Shown: positions 53,763 through 61,500 of the stretch, in pieces
Layout: the number at the start of each line of letters is the position of its first letter
How positions within the stretch are numbered: the stretch's first letter is position 1
Origin: Sphingomonadales bacterium
GTDB lineage: Bacteria; Pseudomonadota; Alphaproteobacteria; Sphingomonadales; Sphingomonadaceae
DNA: 64,000 nucleotides
Assembly (NCBI GenBank): GCA_016704425.1
Contig: JADJAC010000002.1
Coordinates: forward strand, 434,001 to 498,000
Reading direction: 5' to 3'
The notes under the pieces: model-generated
Database searches by the model: none
The model's input: the letters and a program-made list of their open reading frames with translations, nothing else
Told to the model about the DNA's origin: nothing
Made by a program: the position numbers and the translations under genes

Positions 53763-54074
53763 AAGCTGCCCGGTGAACTCTACAAGTCCCTGACATGGGA
53801 CCGGGGAAAGGAACTGTCCGCTCATCAGCGATTTACTCTGGCAACCGATGTGCAGGTCTATTTTTGTGATCCCAGAAGCCCGTGGCAGCGCGGTTCGAAC
53901 GAAAATACCAATCGCCTGCTGCGCCAATATCTCCCCAAAGGCACCGACCTGTCAGTGCACAGCCAAGCAAAGCTCAACGCCATTGCCAGGGCGCTGAACG
54001 AGCGCCCAAGAAAAACGCTGGACTACGATACACCAGCAATGCGATTTAATGCATGTGTTGCGATGACCGGTTGA
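53763..54074 (+). pseudogene. IS30-family transposase, C-terminal remnant
   Basis: The in-frame continuation has LTWDRGKELSAHQRFTLATD, YFCDPRSPWQRGSNENTN and GLL-like RLLRQYLPKGTDLSVH, which are the DDE-domain end of IS30-family transposases. The N-terminal two thirds, including the first catalytic Asp, are missing, so it is not active. The sequence ends at TGA 54072. It marks the right end of the conjugation remnant. Confidence 0.85.
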
Positions 54075-54133
54075 ACCCACCGGTCGTTTGCTGACTGGCA
54101 GGTTCTTGGGACCAGAGGTAGGATAACTGACCT

Positions 54134-54415
54134 TCATGAGGGCCAAAAGCTTTCGACGGCAGTCGACCCAACTTTGCCACTCATCCGCGCATCGGCAACA
54201 TTGTTTTGGGCCGCCAGGATCAGCACCTTGAGCATCGCCACCGGATCATAAGCCGGGCGACCGCCCTTCGCTCCGTCCCCGGAGGCCAGCGCCGCAACCA
54301 GCGTCGGGCGGAAAACCTCAAAATTGATGATCAGGCCCAGTTCTTCCAGCGGGTCGCCATAGGCCGATAAACGCTTCAAATGATCCGACAATCCAAACAA
54401 TCCAGCCTGACGCAT
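54134..54415 (-). pseudogene. IS5-family transposase, N-terminal remnant
   Basis: From ATG 54415 on the reverse strand the product reads MRQAGLFGLSDHLKRLSAYG and GRPAYDPVAMLKVLILAAQN, the N terminus of IS5-type transposases. After about residue 78 (NNVADARM) the sequence turns to unrelated residues and stops, so the element is cut off near 54183. No catalytic domain is present. Confidence 0.82.
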
Positions 54416-54565
54416 CGCCGCCTCCCGTCAGGACGAGTGAATCAAATTACCCCAGGAATGTCGAGAGGTTGATGGAGGTGCCCAGATAGTCGACAAGGGC
54501 GTTGTCGGCGTCGTCAAGTGAGGTTGGCGGAAAGCGGTGCCCGCTGTGCCTCGTTTCGCGTGGGT

Positions 54566-55465
54566 TCAGGCCAGCTCGACACCGAATAACGAGAGGAATT
54601 GGCGCGCTGTAGCCGAGGTGGATTCCCGGTTCCATGCTAGCGCGAAACGCACGGAAGATAGTTTTTGGGCCTTCCGAGGAACCTTGAGGTTCCGGAATGT
54701 GGCCCCATCGATAGACAGGTGCCGCGCCGAGGCCGGAACAATGGCGACTCCTTCGCCACAAGCGACGATGCCTATCACGCCTTCCGTATTGGGGGCGACA
54801 TGGGCAATCATCGGGCTGAAGTCGACCGTCCGACACAGTTCCAGAAGGTCAGTGTGGAAATTGTATCCCATCCGGGTCTCATAGGAGATAAATGAACAGT
54901 ATTCCAGTTCTCCGATATTTACTTCCTCTGAGTTGCGGGCGAGTGGGTGGTTGTTTGGCAGGGCGATGATAAGTGGTTCAGTGTGGATGATATGGTGAGC
55001 AATCATTGCGTCATTGATTGGCATTCTGATGACGCCAATGTCCAATCTGCCTTCTCGTAATGCTTCGAGTTGTCCGGTTATCGGTATGGTGCAGAAGTCG
55101 ATCGCCACATTTGGTACTGCGGAGCGGAACTGCCTGACCAGCGCAGGGATTAGCGAGTAGACCATTGATCCCCCAAATCCGATGGTCAGCGATCCTCCAA
55201 GGCCATCCGCAGTTTCGCGTGCAGCCAGAGCCCCGCTCTCAAGCAGGTCGATGATTTTTCGGGCTGTGTTGACGAAACTTGTGCCGGCAGGCGTGATCTG
55301 CACATGATGCTTGCTCCGTTCGAACAGCTTCGTCCCGACCTTGTCTTCGATATCCCTTATCGCCCGGCTCAGCGGCGGCTGCGAGATGTGGCACCGCTCT
55401 GCGGCGCGGGTGAAATTGAGTTCCTCCGCCAAGGCAATCGTGTAGCGCAGTTTGGAGAGGTCCAT
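54566..55465 (-). CDS. LysR family transcriptional regulator
   Basis: The 299-residue protein has the LysR layout: N-terminal helix-turn-helix (LNFTRAAERCHISQPPLSRA) and the ligand-binding domain from about residue 90, with GSLTIGFGGSMVYSLIPALV. The start is ATG 55465 (MDLSKLRYTIALAEELNFT). It diverges from the catabolic operon with about 130 bases between the start codons, the usual arrangement for a regulator that activates its neighbour on binding a pathway compound. The inducer is not known. Confidence 0.93.
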   Translation of the reverse strand: MDLSKLRYTIALAEELNFTRAAERCHISQPPLSRAIRDIEDKVGTKLFERSKHHVQITPAGTSFVNTARKIIDLLESGALAARETADGLGGSLTIGFGGSMVYSLIPALVRQFRSAVPNVAIDFCTIPITGQLEALREGRLDIGVIRMPINDAMIAHHIIHTEPLIIALPNNHPLARNSEEVNIGELEYCSFISYETRMGYNFHTDLLELCRTVDFSPMIAHVAPNTEGVIGIVACGEGVAIVPASARHLSIDGATFRNLKVPRKAQKLSSVRFALAWNRESTSATARQFLSLFGVELA

Positions 55466-55646
55466 GGTTAAACCTTTTCGGTATGACACAGTGCGGAATC
55501 GGTATTTTACATCGCTCAAACCGCTATTACAACGAGTATCAGGAGGAATGGAGCTAATACTATTCCAGATCGTGTGGATGGAGTTTCCAACAACCATGAG
55601 CGGACGTATCCCGCGCTTGAGCTTTGAAGAAATGGCTCCGCGACTC

Positions 55647-55654
55647 CAGGGAAT
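55647..55654. repeat. Target site duplication, left copy
   Basis: CAGGGAAT directly precedes the left end of the IS3 element; the same eight bases directly follow its right end at 57163-57170. Confidence 0.85.
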
Positions 55655-55700
55655 TGTCCCCCGTCAGCATTCAATAGACAGATTGGCTGCATAAAATAGG

Positions 55701-55759
55701 TGAGTGTTTTGGGTTCATCGTAGTGACTGTAAGGAACGAAGATGAACGCAAAACACTCA
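55701..55759. repeat. 19-bp inverted repeat at the orfA start of the IS3 element
   Basis: TGAGTGTTTTGGGTTCATC (55701-55719) and GATGAACGCAAAACACTCA (55741-55759) are inverted copies with one mismatch. The 21-base loop contains the GTG at 55723, the apparent orfA start. The hairpin could hold down transposase translation from outside transcripts, a known control mode of insertion elements. Confidence 0.8.
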
Positions 55760-56109
55760 AGGCCGTCAGCGCAAGCGGTGGTAAAGACATCCGCCGTGCC
55801 ACGCGCAAGCAATATGGCGCGGAGGAGAAGATCCGGATCGTGCTGGAAGGCCTGCGCGGCGAAGATAGCATTGCCGAACTGTGCCGCCGCGAAGGCATTG
55901 CACAGGGCGTGTATTACAAATGGTCAAAGGACTTCATGGAGGCTGGCAAGCGCCGGTTGGCAGGGGACACGTCGCGCGCCGCCAACACCGACGAAGTGCG
56001 CGATCTGCGCCGCGAGGCCCGGGATCTGAAGGAAGTTGTGGCTGAGCAGATGCTGGAGATGCGGCTGCTTAAAAAAAGCATGATCGCGGATGGGGGAGAC
56101 GAAGAATGA
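55723..56109 (+). CDS. IS3-family transposase OrfA
   Basis: The 128-residue protein has an N-terminal helix-turn-helix (EEKIRIVLEGLRGEDSIAEL, CRREGIAQGVYYKW) and a coiled coil with leucine repeats (LRREARDLKEVVAEQMLEMR). It binds the element ends. The start is taken as GTG 55723, in the loop of a long hairpin, and no good ribosome site is seen. Its stop overlaps the orfB ATG by four bases. Confidence 0.88.
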   Translation: MTVRNEDERKTLKAVSASGGKDIRRATRKQYGAEEKIRIVLEGLRGEDSIAELCRREGIAQGVYYKWSKDFMEAGKRRLAGDTSRAANTDEVRDLRREARDLKEVVAEQMLEMRLLKKSMIADGGDEE

Positions 56110-57086
56110 GATATCCCGCATCCGAGAAGCTCGAGATCATCCGTATTGTCGAGCAATCGCAACTGTCCGCTAAACAAACTCTGGATAAGCTGGGCATTGC
56201 CCGGCCTACCTTCTACCGCTGGTATGATCTGTATCTGCGCTTTGGCGCTGAGGCACTGGAGGATCGGCGCCCAGGCCCCAAGCGGGGTTGGAACCGCATC
56301 CCTGACAAGGTGCGCTGCGATATCCTTGATTTGGCGCTGGAGCGCACTGACCTATCGCCCAGAGAGCTTGCGGTGACGTTTACCGACACCAAGCGCTACT
56401 TCGTATCAGAAGCCAGCGTTTACAGGCTGCTGAAGGCGCATGACCTGATTACCAGCCCTGCCTTTATCGTCATGAAGGCCGCCAGCGAGTTCAAGGACAA
56501 GACGACCGCCATCAACCAGCTGTGGCAGACCGATTTTACCTATCTCAAGATCATTGGCTGGGGCTGGTATTATCTGTCCACCATCCTCGACGATTACTCG
56601 CGCTACATCATCGCGTGGAAGCTATGCACGACGATGCGTGCTGAAGATGTCACCGACACACTTGAACTGGCGTTGGCAGCTTCTGGCTGTGCGTCGGTGC
56701 ACGTACTACACAAACCGCGGCTGCTATCGGACAATGGTCCCAGCTATGTTGCTGGCGAACTGGCGGACTTCCTCGCCGACAACGGCATGAGCCATGTGCG
56801 CGGCGCGCCATTCCATCCCCAAACACAGGGGAAGATCGAACGCTGGCACCAGACCTTGAAAAACCGCATCCTGCTGGAAAATTACTATCTGCCCGGCGAC
56901 CTTGAAGCCCAGATCGAAGCGTTCGTCGAACATTACAACCATCAGCGCTACCACGAGAGTCTGAACAACGTTACGCCCGCCGACGTCTACTTCGGCAGGG
57001 CAAAAGCCATCATCAAACAACGCGAAAGGATCAAACGAAAAACCATCGAACAAAGGCGCTTGCATCACCGCAAGCTTGCCGCATAA
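56106..57086 (+). CDS. IS3-family transposase OrfB (DDE integrase domain)
   Basis: The 326-residue protein has an N-terminal helix-turn-helix with LGIARPTFYRWYDLYLRFG and an integrase core: the first Asp in NQLWQTDFTYLKIIGWGWYY, the second in LLSDNGPSYVAGELADF, and the Glu in HPQTQGKIERWHQTLKNRIL. All three catalytic residues are present. It begins at ATG 56106, four bases inside the orfA end, so it could be translated by coupling as well as by frameshifting. Confidence 0.93.
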   Translation: MRYPASEKLEIIRIVEQSQLSAKQTLDKLGIARPTFYRWYDLYLRFGAEALEDRRPGPKRGWNRIPDKVRCDILDLALERTDLSPRELAVTFTDTKRYFVSEASVYRLLKAHDLITSPAFIVMKAASEFKDKTTAINQLWQTDFTYLKIIGWGWYYLSTILDDYSRYIIAWKLCTTMRAEDVTDTLELALAASGCASVHVLHKPRLLSDNGPSYVAGELADFLADNGMSHVRGAPFHPQTQGKIERWHQTLKNRILLENYYLPGDLEAQIEAFVEHYNHQRYHESLNNVTPADVYFGRAKAIIKQRERIKRKTIEQRRLHHRKLAA

Positions 57087-57162
57087 CATCAACCCTACAC
57101 ATGGACCCAAACGCTCAACTGTTTTAACCCAACATATGTCTCAAATTATCTGACGACGGACA

Positions 57163-57170
57163 CAGGGAAT
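57163..57170. repeat. Target site duplication, right copy
   Basis: CAGGGAAT directly follows the right end of the IS3 element and matches 55647-55654 exactly. Confidence 0.85.
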
Positions 57171-57665
57171 CTTGCGTTCGCGGGTGGAGCGGCTGGGCTA
57201 TCTCGGCGAGTTTTTCCAATACAGTGGTGCGCTGCCCGATGTGCTTGCGCCTTACATGGAAATGACCGAGGCGCTCAAGCAGGCGCTTCCCGACCGTTTG
57301 ACGGAAACCGGCGCGCTGACGGTCGCGAGACTCATGGGCAACGCATATGAATTGCATCAGCATGAGAGACTCTCGGTCAAGCGCGGCTTTGGCGAGGATT
57401 GGGTTGCTGCCGTCGAGCGGCTTTCGCCTGATGATGCGCTGCTGCTCTCGGATGAGGAGCGTGCCGTGCAGCGGCTGGTCATGGCGATGGTCGAGCGTCA
57501 CGGAGTAGGCATCTCGCGCGAAATCAAGGCGACTGTCGAGCGGGTCGGCGCGGATCAGGCCTTGGCCGTGATGTTTCTTGTCGGGCGCTACATCACGCAC
57601 GCGCTGATCGTGAACGGCCTCGAACTTCAGCCTCCGGTCCCTTCGATTTTCGAAAAGCTTGGCTC

Positions 57666-58661
57666 ATGAGCGAAGCTCTCTGGATCACCGAAGGCGAAGT
57701 GGTTTCGCTGCTGGCGCTGCCGGAAGTGATCGAGGCATTGCGCTGGGGTCTTGGCGAACAAGCGGCCGGCCGCGCCAGCAACATGACCAAGACGCAACTG
57801 ACTTGGGGTGGCGGCTCGACCCTGCATGCCATTGGCGCGCTATTCGAAAGCGGGCCCATTGTCGGCACCAAGACCTGGACCCACACCAAAGGCGGCGCCA
57901 ATCCCCTGCTGTTGCTGTTTGACGCGGGCAAGGGGAAACTGCTTGCCGTGATCGAGGCTTTCGCACTGGGGCAGATGCGTACGGCGGGGATCAGCGGCCT
58001 GGCAACCGATCACCTTGCTGATAGCGCAGCGCGGACAATGGCCATGATCGGCACTGGCAAGCAAAGTCTGGCGCAAGTCGCCGCCGTCGCTGCGGTGCGC
58101 CCGCTCGAACGAGTGGCCATCTGGAGTCCGACCGAAGCCAACCGCCGGGCGCTGGCGGAAAAAGTGCGCGACCGACTTTCGTTGGAGGCCGTGGCGGCAG
58201 GATCGCTGGAAGAAGCTCTGGCGGGGGCTTCGGTCGTCACTTTGGCGACGCGGGCCGGAGCGCCCTTTATTTCGCGCGATGCGCTTGCGACTGGCGTGCA
58301 TCTCAATGCCATCGGCGCAATAGGGCCGGACCGGATTGAGTTTGAGCCACAGCTTTTGGACCGCGCGACGGTTTGTGCTGCTGACAGCATATCGCAGGTG
58401 CGGAGGCTTAGCCGGGAATTCATGGCTGCCTTCGATGACGATGAGGCGAAGTGGACGCGGCTGAGGCCGTTGAGCGAACTGGTGGCGACGCGATTCCAAA
58501 GACCCGCCGACGCCGATCTCACGGTTTTCAAGGCGATGGGCATGGGGATTTCCGACTTGTCTGTCGGGATCGAGGCACTTCGGCGGGCACGCGCGAAAGG
58601 CATGGGGCGTCAGCTGACAAGCACCACTTTTCATGAGCCGAGACTGCGGCTCGATCCGTGA
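57666..58661 (+). CDS. Ornithine cyclodeaminase/mu-crystallin family protein
   Basis: The 331-residue protein has the OCD/mu-crystallin fold: WTHTKGGANPLLLLFDAGKG, AFALGQMRTAGISGLATDHL, and a Rossmann part with MIGTGKQSLAQVAAVAAV. The family includes ornithine cyclodeaminase, alanine dehydrogenase and imine reductases, all NAD(P)-dependent on a C=N or amine. In this cluster it may remove or reduce a nitrogen group of the substrate or of an intermediate. The start overlaps the preceding gene by four bases. Confidence 0.85.
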   Translation: MSEALWITEGEVVSLLALPEVIEALRWGLGEQAAGRASNMTKTQLTWGGGSTLHAIGALFESGPIVGTKTWTHTKGGANPLLLLFDAGKGKLLAVIEAFALGQMRTAGISGLATDHLADSAARTMAMIGTGKQSLAQVAAVAAVRPLERVAIWSPTEANRRALAEKVRDRLSLEAVAAGSLEEALAGASVVTLATRAGAPFISRDALATGVHLNAIGAIGPDRIEFEPQLLDRATVCAADSISQVRRLSREFMAAFDDDEAKWTRLRPLSELVATRFQRPADADLTVFKAMGMGISDLSVGIEALRRARAKGMGRQLTSTTFHEPRLRLDP

Positions 58662-58700
58662 TGACTTGGGTGAGCCGGAATTAGGAATGGAAGCGACAAG

Positions 58701-59792
58701 ATGACGAACAGGAATATTCTGGATGGCAGTGGTCCGCTCTTGCCTCAGTCGGCGCTGTGGGAACCATTTATTTTCACAAAAGAGGAGATCGACGCGGAAA
58801 TCGAGCGGCTAGCCGCTATTCCCAAGCCTGCCAACGGGCGCCGCAGGTCTTATTTTGTCCATCCAGCTAACCGTAGATCGGTCGGGCTTAGCCCCGGTAT
58901 CCAGGTATCGCTCGATGTGCTTCTCCCGGGGGAGGAAACAGCGACCTTCCGCCAGAACTCGAGTCAAGTGAATTTCGTGATCCGGGGGCAGGGACGCAGC
59001 GAGCTCGATGGTCAGGTTCGCGATACTTCCCTTTATGACGTGTGGAACACGCCTTCGATGCGGGTTTATCTGCACAAGAACACCGGAGACGATCTTTACG
59101 CTCGGCTGACTTACTCCAACGCGGCGCTGCTCGAGATGATGAACATCCATTTCCAGGAGGAAAATCCGGATATCGCGTCGCCCTCGGAAAACGGCCACGG
59201 CTCTGAGGAGTACGATCCTACGAAGGTCAATCCATTCGGAACGTTCCAACTGAATGAGGGTGGGGCGTGGCTGATGCCATACGAGCGCCTGATCGATCCG
59301 CCATGCCACGAAAGCCCGGCGCTGTTCTGGCCGTGGGCAGACGTAAAGGAGCATCTCGACAAGCTTGAGGCGCTTGGGAAGGAATACGTTGGGCGTAGGC
59401 TCTATCTCTTGTGGAATCCCGCTACCGGCCGGACCAATGGAACGACGCCGAACTTCTTCGCCACCATGACCCTTCGCCCGCCGAAGATAGTGGATCGGCC
59501 GCATCGACATTCGTCAGCGGCGATAAACTACTACTTCTCCGGTTCAGGTCGATCGACGGTGGAAGGCAAGGTCTATGAGTGGAAAGCCGGCGATCTTATG
59601 CTTTCGGCGCCGGGCTGGGCGGTTCACAATCACGCCAGCTTCGATGAGCCGGTCTATGAACTCACTATCCAGGATCAACCACTCAACCTCGTGATGGAAT
59701 CCCTGCTTTGGCAGGAAAGCCTTAAGGAGCCTCTTGCCCTGCTGGGAGTGGAGCAGGGATTTGCAACCAACCGTGCAGAGGTGGCAGCTTGA
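58701..59792 (+). CDS. Gentisate-dioxygenase-like double-cupin protein
   Basis: The 363-residue protein resembles bicupin ring-cleaving dioxygenases (gentisate, 1-hydroxy-2-naphthoate, salicylate type). The C-terminal cupin has RPHRHSSAAINYYFSGSGRS with His268 and His270 and a third ligand candidate in WAVHNHAS (His309 or His311). In the N-terminal cupin the equivalent metal positions are FRQNSSQVNFVIRG, so the usual histidines are missing there. In typical family members the N-terminal cupin holds the iron. It probably cleaves an aromatic ring, feeding the hydratase and aldolase downstream. The activity is inference. Confidence 0.78.
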   Translation: MTNRNILDGSGPLLPQSALWEPFIFTKEEIDAEIERLAAIPKPANGRRRSYFVHPANRRSVGLSPGIQVSLDVLLPGEETATFRQNSSQVNFVIRGQGRSELDGQVRDTSLYDVWNTPSMRVYLHKNTGDDLYARLTYSNAALLEMMNIHFQEENPDIASPSENGHGSEEYDPTKVNPFGTFQLNEGGAWLMPYERLIDPPCHESPALFWPWADVKEHLDKLEALGKEYVGRRLYLLWNPATGRTNGTTPNFFATMTLRPPKIVDRPHRHSSAAINYYFSGSGRSTVEGKVYEWKAGDLMLSAPGWAVHNHASFDEPVYELTIQDQPLNLVMESLLWQESLKEPLALLGVEQGFATNRAEVAA

Positions 59793-60637
59793 TGCAGTCT
59801 ACAACCCCGCCTGTCATAAGTGGCCGGATCGGGCGCACGCTCGACTTCGAAGCCATTCAGGCCGCAGCGTCGGCACTCGAAGGGGCTGAGCGGAGCGGAA
59901 AGCAGATCCGTCTTCTGAGCGAAATCTATCCAGAGATCACGATGGACGATGCTTATGCGATTCAGGATTGCTGGATCGGGATGAAACTGGCCGCTGGGGA
60001 GAAGCTGGCTGGCTGGAAGATAGGCTTGACATCCAAGGCTATGCAGGCGTCGGTTTCGATCGACATTCCCGACTCCGGGGCCCTGCTGGAATCGATGCGC
60101 TTTCCAAATGGCGCGGTTATTGTGCCTGGCCGCTTCATCCAACCCCGGATAGAGGCCGAGATCGCGTTCGTGATGAAAGGTCCGCTGGAAGGGACGGCCA
60201 CGGCGGAAGATGTCCTTGCTGCAACGGATTACATTGCTCCGGCGCTGGAAATTCTCGATACAAGAATCGCTCGCAAGGATCCCCAGACGGGTAAGCTGCG
60301 CACAGTCTATGACACGATTTCGGACAATGCGGCCGATGGCGGTTTTGTCCTTGGCGATGCGGTCACGGATTTCTCCGGACTTGATATGCGTTGGCTTGGC
60401 GCGATCGTGTCACGCGATGGTGAGGTCGAGGAAACGGGGCTGAGCGCCGGCGTTTTGAACAACCCCTTGATGTCGGTTGCCTGGCTGGCGCAACGTCTTG
60501 CGACCTATGGCCACAGGATTGAGGCCGGCCAGGTTATCCTGTCAGGATCATTCATCCGCCCTATCGAGGCCATTCCCGGAAGTGAAATTGTCGGCGATTT
60601 CGGAACTTTTGGACATGTGTCATGTCAGTTCGAGTGA
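59792..60637 (+). CDS. hpaH: 2-Keto-4-pentenoate hydratase/HpaH-type hydratase
   Basis: The 281-residue protein belongs to the hydratase family of meta-cleavage pathways. It shows AGWKIGLTSKAMQASVSIDI, FIQPRIEAEIAFVMKGPLEG with the metal-binding Glu residues, and ALEILDTRI. The GWKIGLTSKAMQ phrase is close to HpaH (2-oxo-hept-4-ene-1,7-dioate hydratase), which fits the HpaI-type aldolase next to it. The start is ATG 59792, overlapping the cupin stop (TGATG). Confidence 0.88.
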   Translation: MQSTTPPVISGRIGRTLDFEAIQAAASALEGAERSGKQIRLLSEIYPEITMDDAYAIQDCWIGMKLAAGEKLAGWKIGLTSKAMQASVSIDIPDSGALLESMRFPNGAVIVPGRFIQPRIEAEIAFVMKGPLEGTATAEDVLAATDYIAPALEILDTRIARKDPQTGKLRTVYDTISDNAADGGFVLGDAVTDFSGLDMRWLGAIVSRDGEVEETGLSAGVLNNPLMSVAWLAQRLATYGHRIEAGQVILSGSFIRPIEAIPGSEIVGDFGTFGHVSCQFE

Positions 60638-60665
60638 ACATCTCCGTGCCAAGCAGGAGGCACCT

Positions 60666-61436
60666 ATGAATCCGTTCAAGGCGGCCATCGGAGCAAGGCG
60701 CGCGCAGATCGGCCTGTGGCAGGCGCTGGCCTCTCCCTACACGGCTGAAATTTGCGCAGGCTCGGGTTTTGACTGGCTGCTGATCGATGCGGAACACGCG
60801 CCGAACGACATTCCGCTAGTTCTTGCCCAGCTTCAGGCCACGGCTGCCTATCCTGTTGAACCAATGGTGCGCATTCCAAGCGCAGATGCGGTCTTGATCA
60901 AGCAATACCTCGATATCGGTGCGCGCTCCCTGATGGTTCCCATGGTCGAAACGGCAGAGATGGCCACAGGGATAGTCCGGGCGACGCGTTATCCACCACA
61001 TGGCATCCGGGGCGTTGGTTCGGCAATCGGGCGCGCAAGTCGCTGGAACCGCAGGGCGGGGTATCTGCAAAAGGCCTCAGAAGAAATCTGTGTAGTCGTG
61101 CAACTGGAGACCGTTGCGGCCATCAAAAACCTGCATGCCATTGCACAAGTCGAAGGTGTTGACGGGATATTTTTGGGGCCTTCGGATCTCGCCGCAGACA
61201 TGGGATACCTCGGCAATGCGCAACATTGTGATGTTCAGATGTTGATCGAGAATGCCTTGGCAGAGCTCAACAAGCTTGGCGTCCCGGCCGGAATATTGAT
61301 GGCGGATGAGGCATTGGCCAAGCGTTATCTAGAACTTGGCGTCAGTTTCATTGCCGTTGGGACCGATATTTCTCTCCTTGCGCGCGGAGCTGAGCAACTG
61401 TGCGCTCGGTTCCGATCAATGAATGGGGAAAGCTGA
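60666..61436 (+). CDS. hpaI: HpcH/HpaI-type aldolase
   Basis: The 256-residue protein is a class II pyruvate-type aldolase of the HpaI family. It shows IGLWQALASPYTAEICAGSG, FDWLLIDAEHAPND, the metal ligand region CVVVQLETVAAI and GIFLGPSDLAADMG. HpaI splits 4-hydroxy-2-oxo-heptanedioate to pyruvate and succinate semialdehyde. The start is ATG 60666 with AGGAGG six bases before it. It follows hpaH by 28 bases, and together they form the end of a ring-cleavage route. Confidence 0.9.
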   Translation: MNPFKAAIGARRAQIGLWQALASPYTAEICAGSGFDWLLIDAEHAPNDIPLVLAQLQATAAYPVEPMVRIPSADAVLIKQYLDIGARSLMVPMVETAEMATGIVRATRYPPHGIRGVGSAIGRASRWNRRAGYLQKASEEICVVVQLETVAAIKNLHAIAQVEGVDGIFLGPSDLAADMGYLGNAQHCDVQMLIENALAELNKLGVPAGILMADEALAKRYLELGVSFIAVGTDISLLARGAEQLCARFRSMNGES

Positions 61437-61500
61437 TGATACGAAATTTGCTGTCTCGCAAATAAAATTACAGATATCTTGGGAAAGGATAAGCTCCAAA

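Larger units (their letters stand above)
55655..57162 (+). mobile_element. IS3-family insertion sequence (1508 bp)
   Basis: The ends are inverted: TGTCCCCCGTCAG at the left and, read on the other strand, TGTCCGTCGTCAG at the right, 11 of 13 matching, followed by a shared AGACA ten bases further in. The element starts with TG and ends with CA, as IS3 elements do. It carries two overlapping frames, a helix-turn-helix OrfA and a DDE OrfB. It sits inside the carboxymuconolactone decarboxylase-family gene, flanked by an 8-bp duplication, and both frames are intact, so it may be active and recent. Confidence 0.92.
55596..57669 (+). pseudogene. Carboxymuconolactone decarboxylase-family gene interrupted by an IS3 element
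   Basis: The 5' part runs from ATG 55596 (MSGRIPRLSFEEMAPRLQGI) to 55654 and the 3' part from 57171 to TGA 57669. With the element and one copy of the 8-base duplication removed, the two join in frame into a 185-residue protein. It contains the AhpD/CMD-like VARLMGNAYELHQHERLSVK region. Such proteins act in ring-cleavage pathways or peroxide defence; it lacks the CxxC of AhpD, so the first is more likely. The stop overlaps the next gene by four bases. It is the first gene of the catabolic operon. Confidence 0.88.

Noticed and set aside
56071..56078. Run of seven A residues as a -1 frameshift site for an OrfAB fusion
   Set aside because: The run is in the wrong codon phase for an A-AAA-AAG tandem slip (codons are AAA AAA AGC), so start-stop overlap (ATGA) is the simpler explanation for orfB translation.
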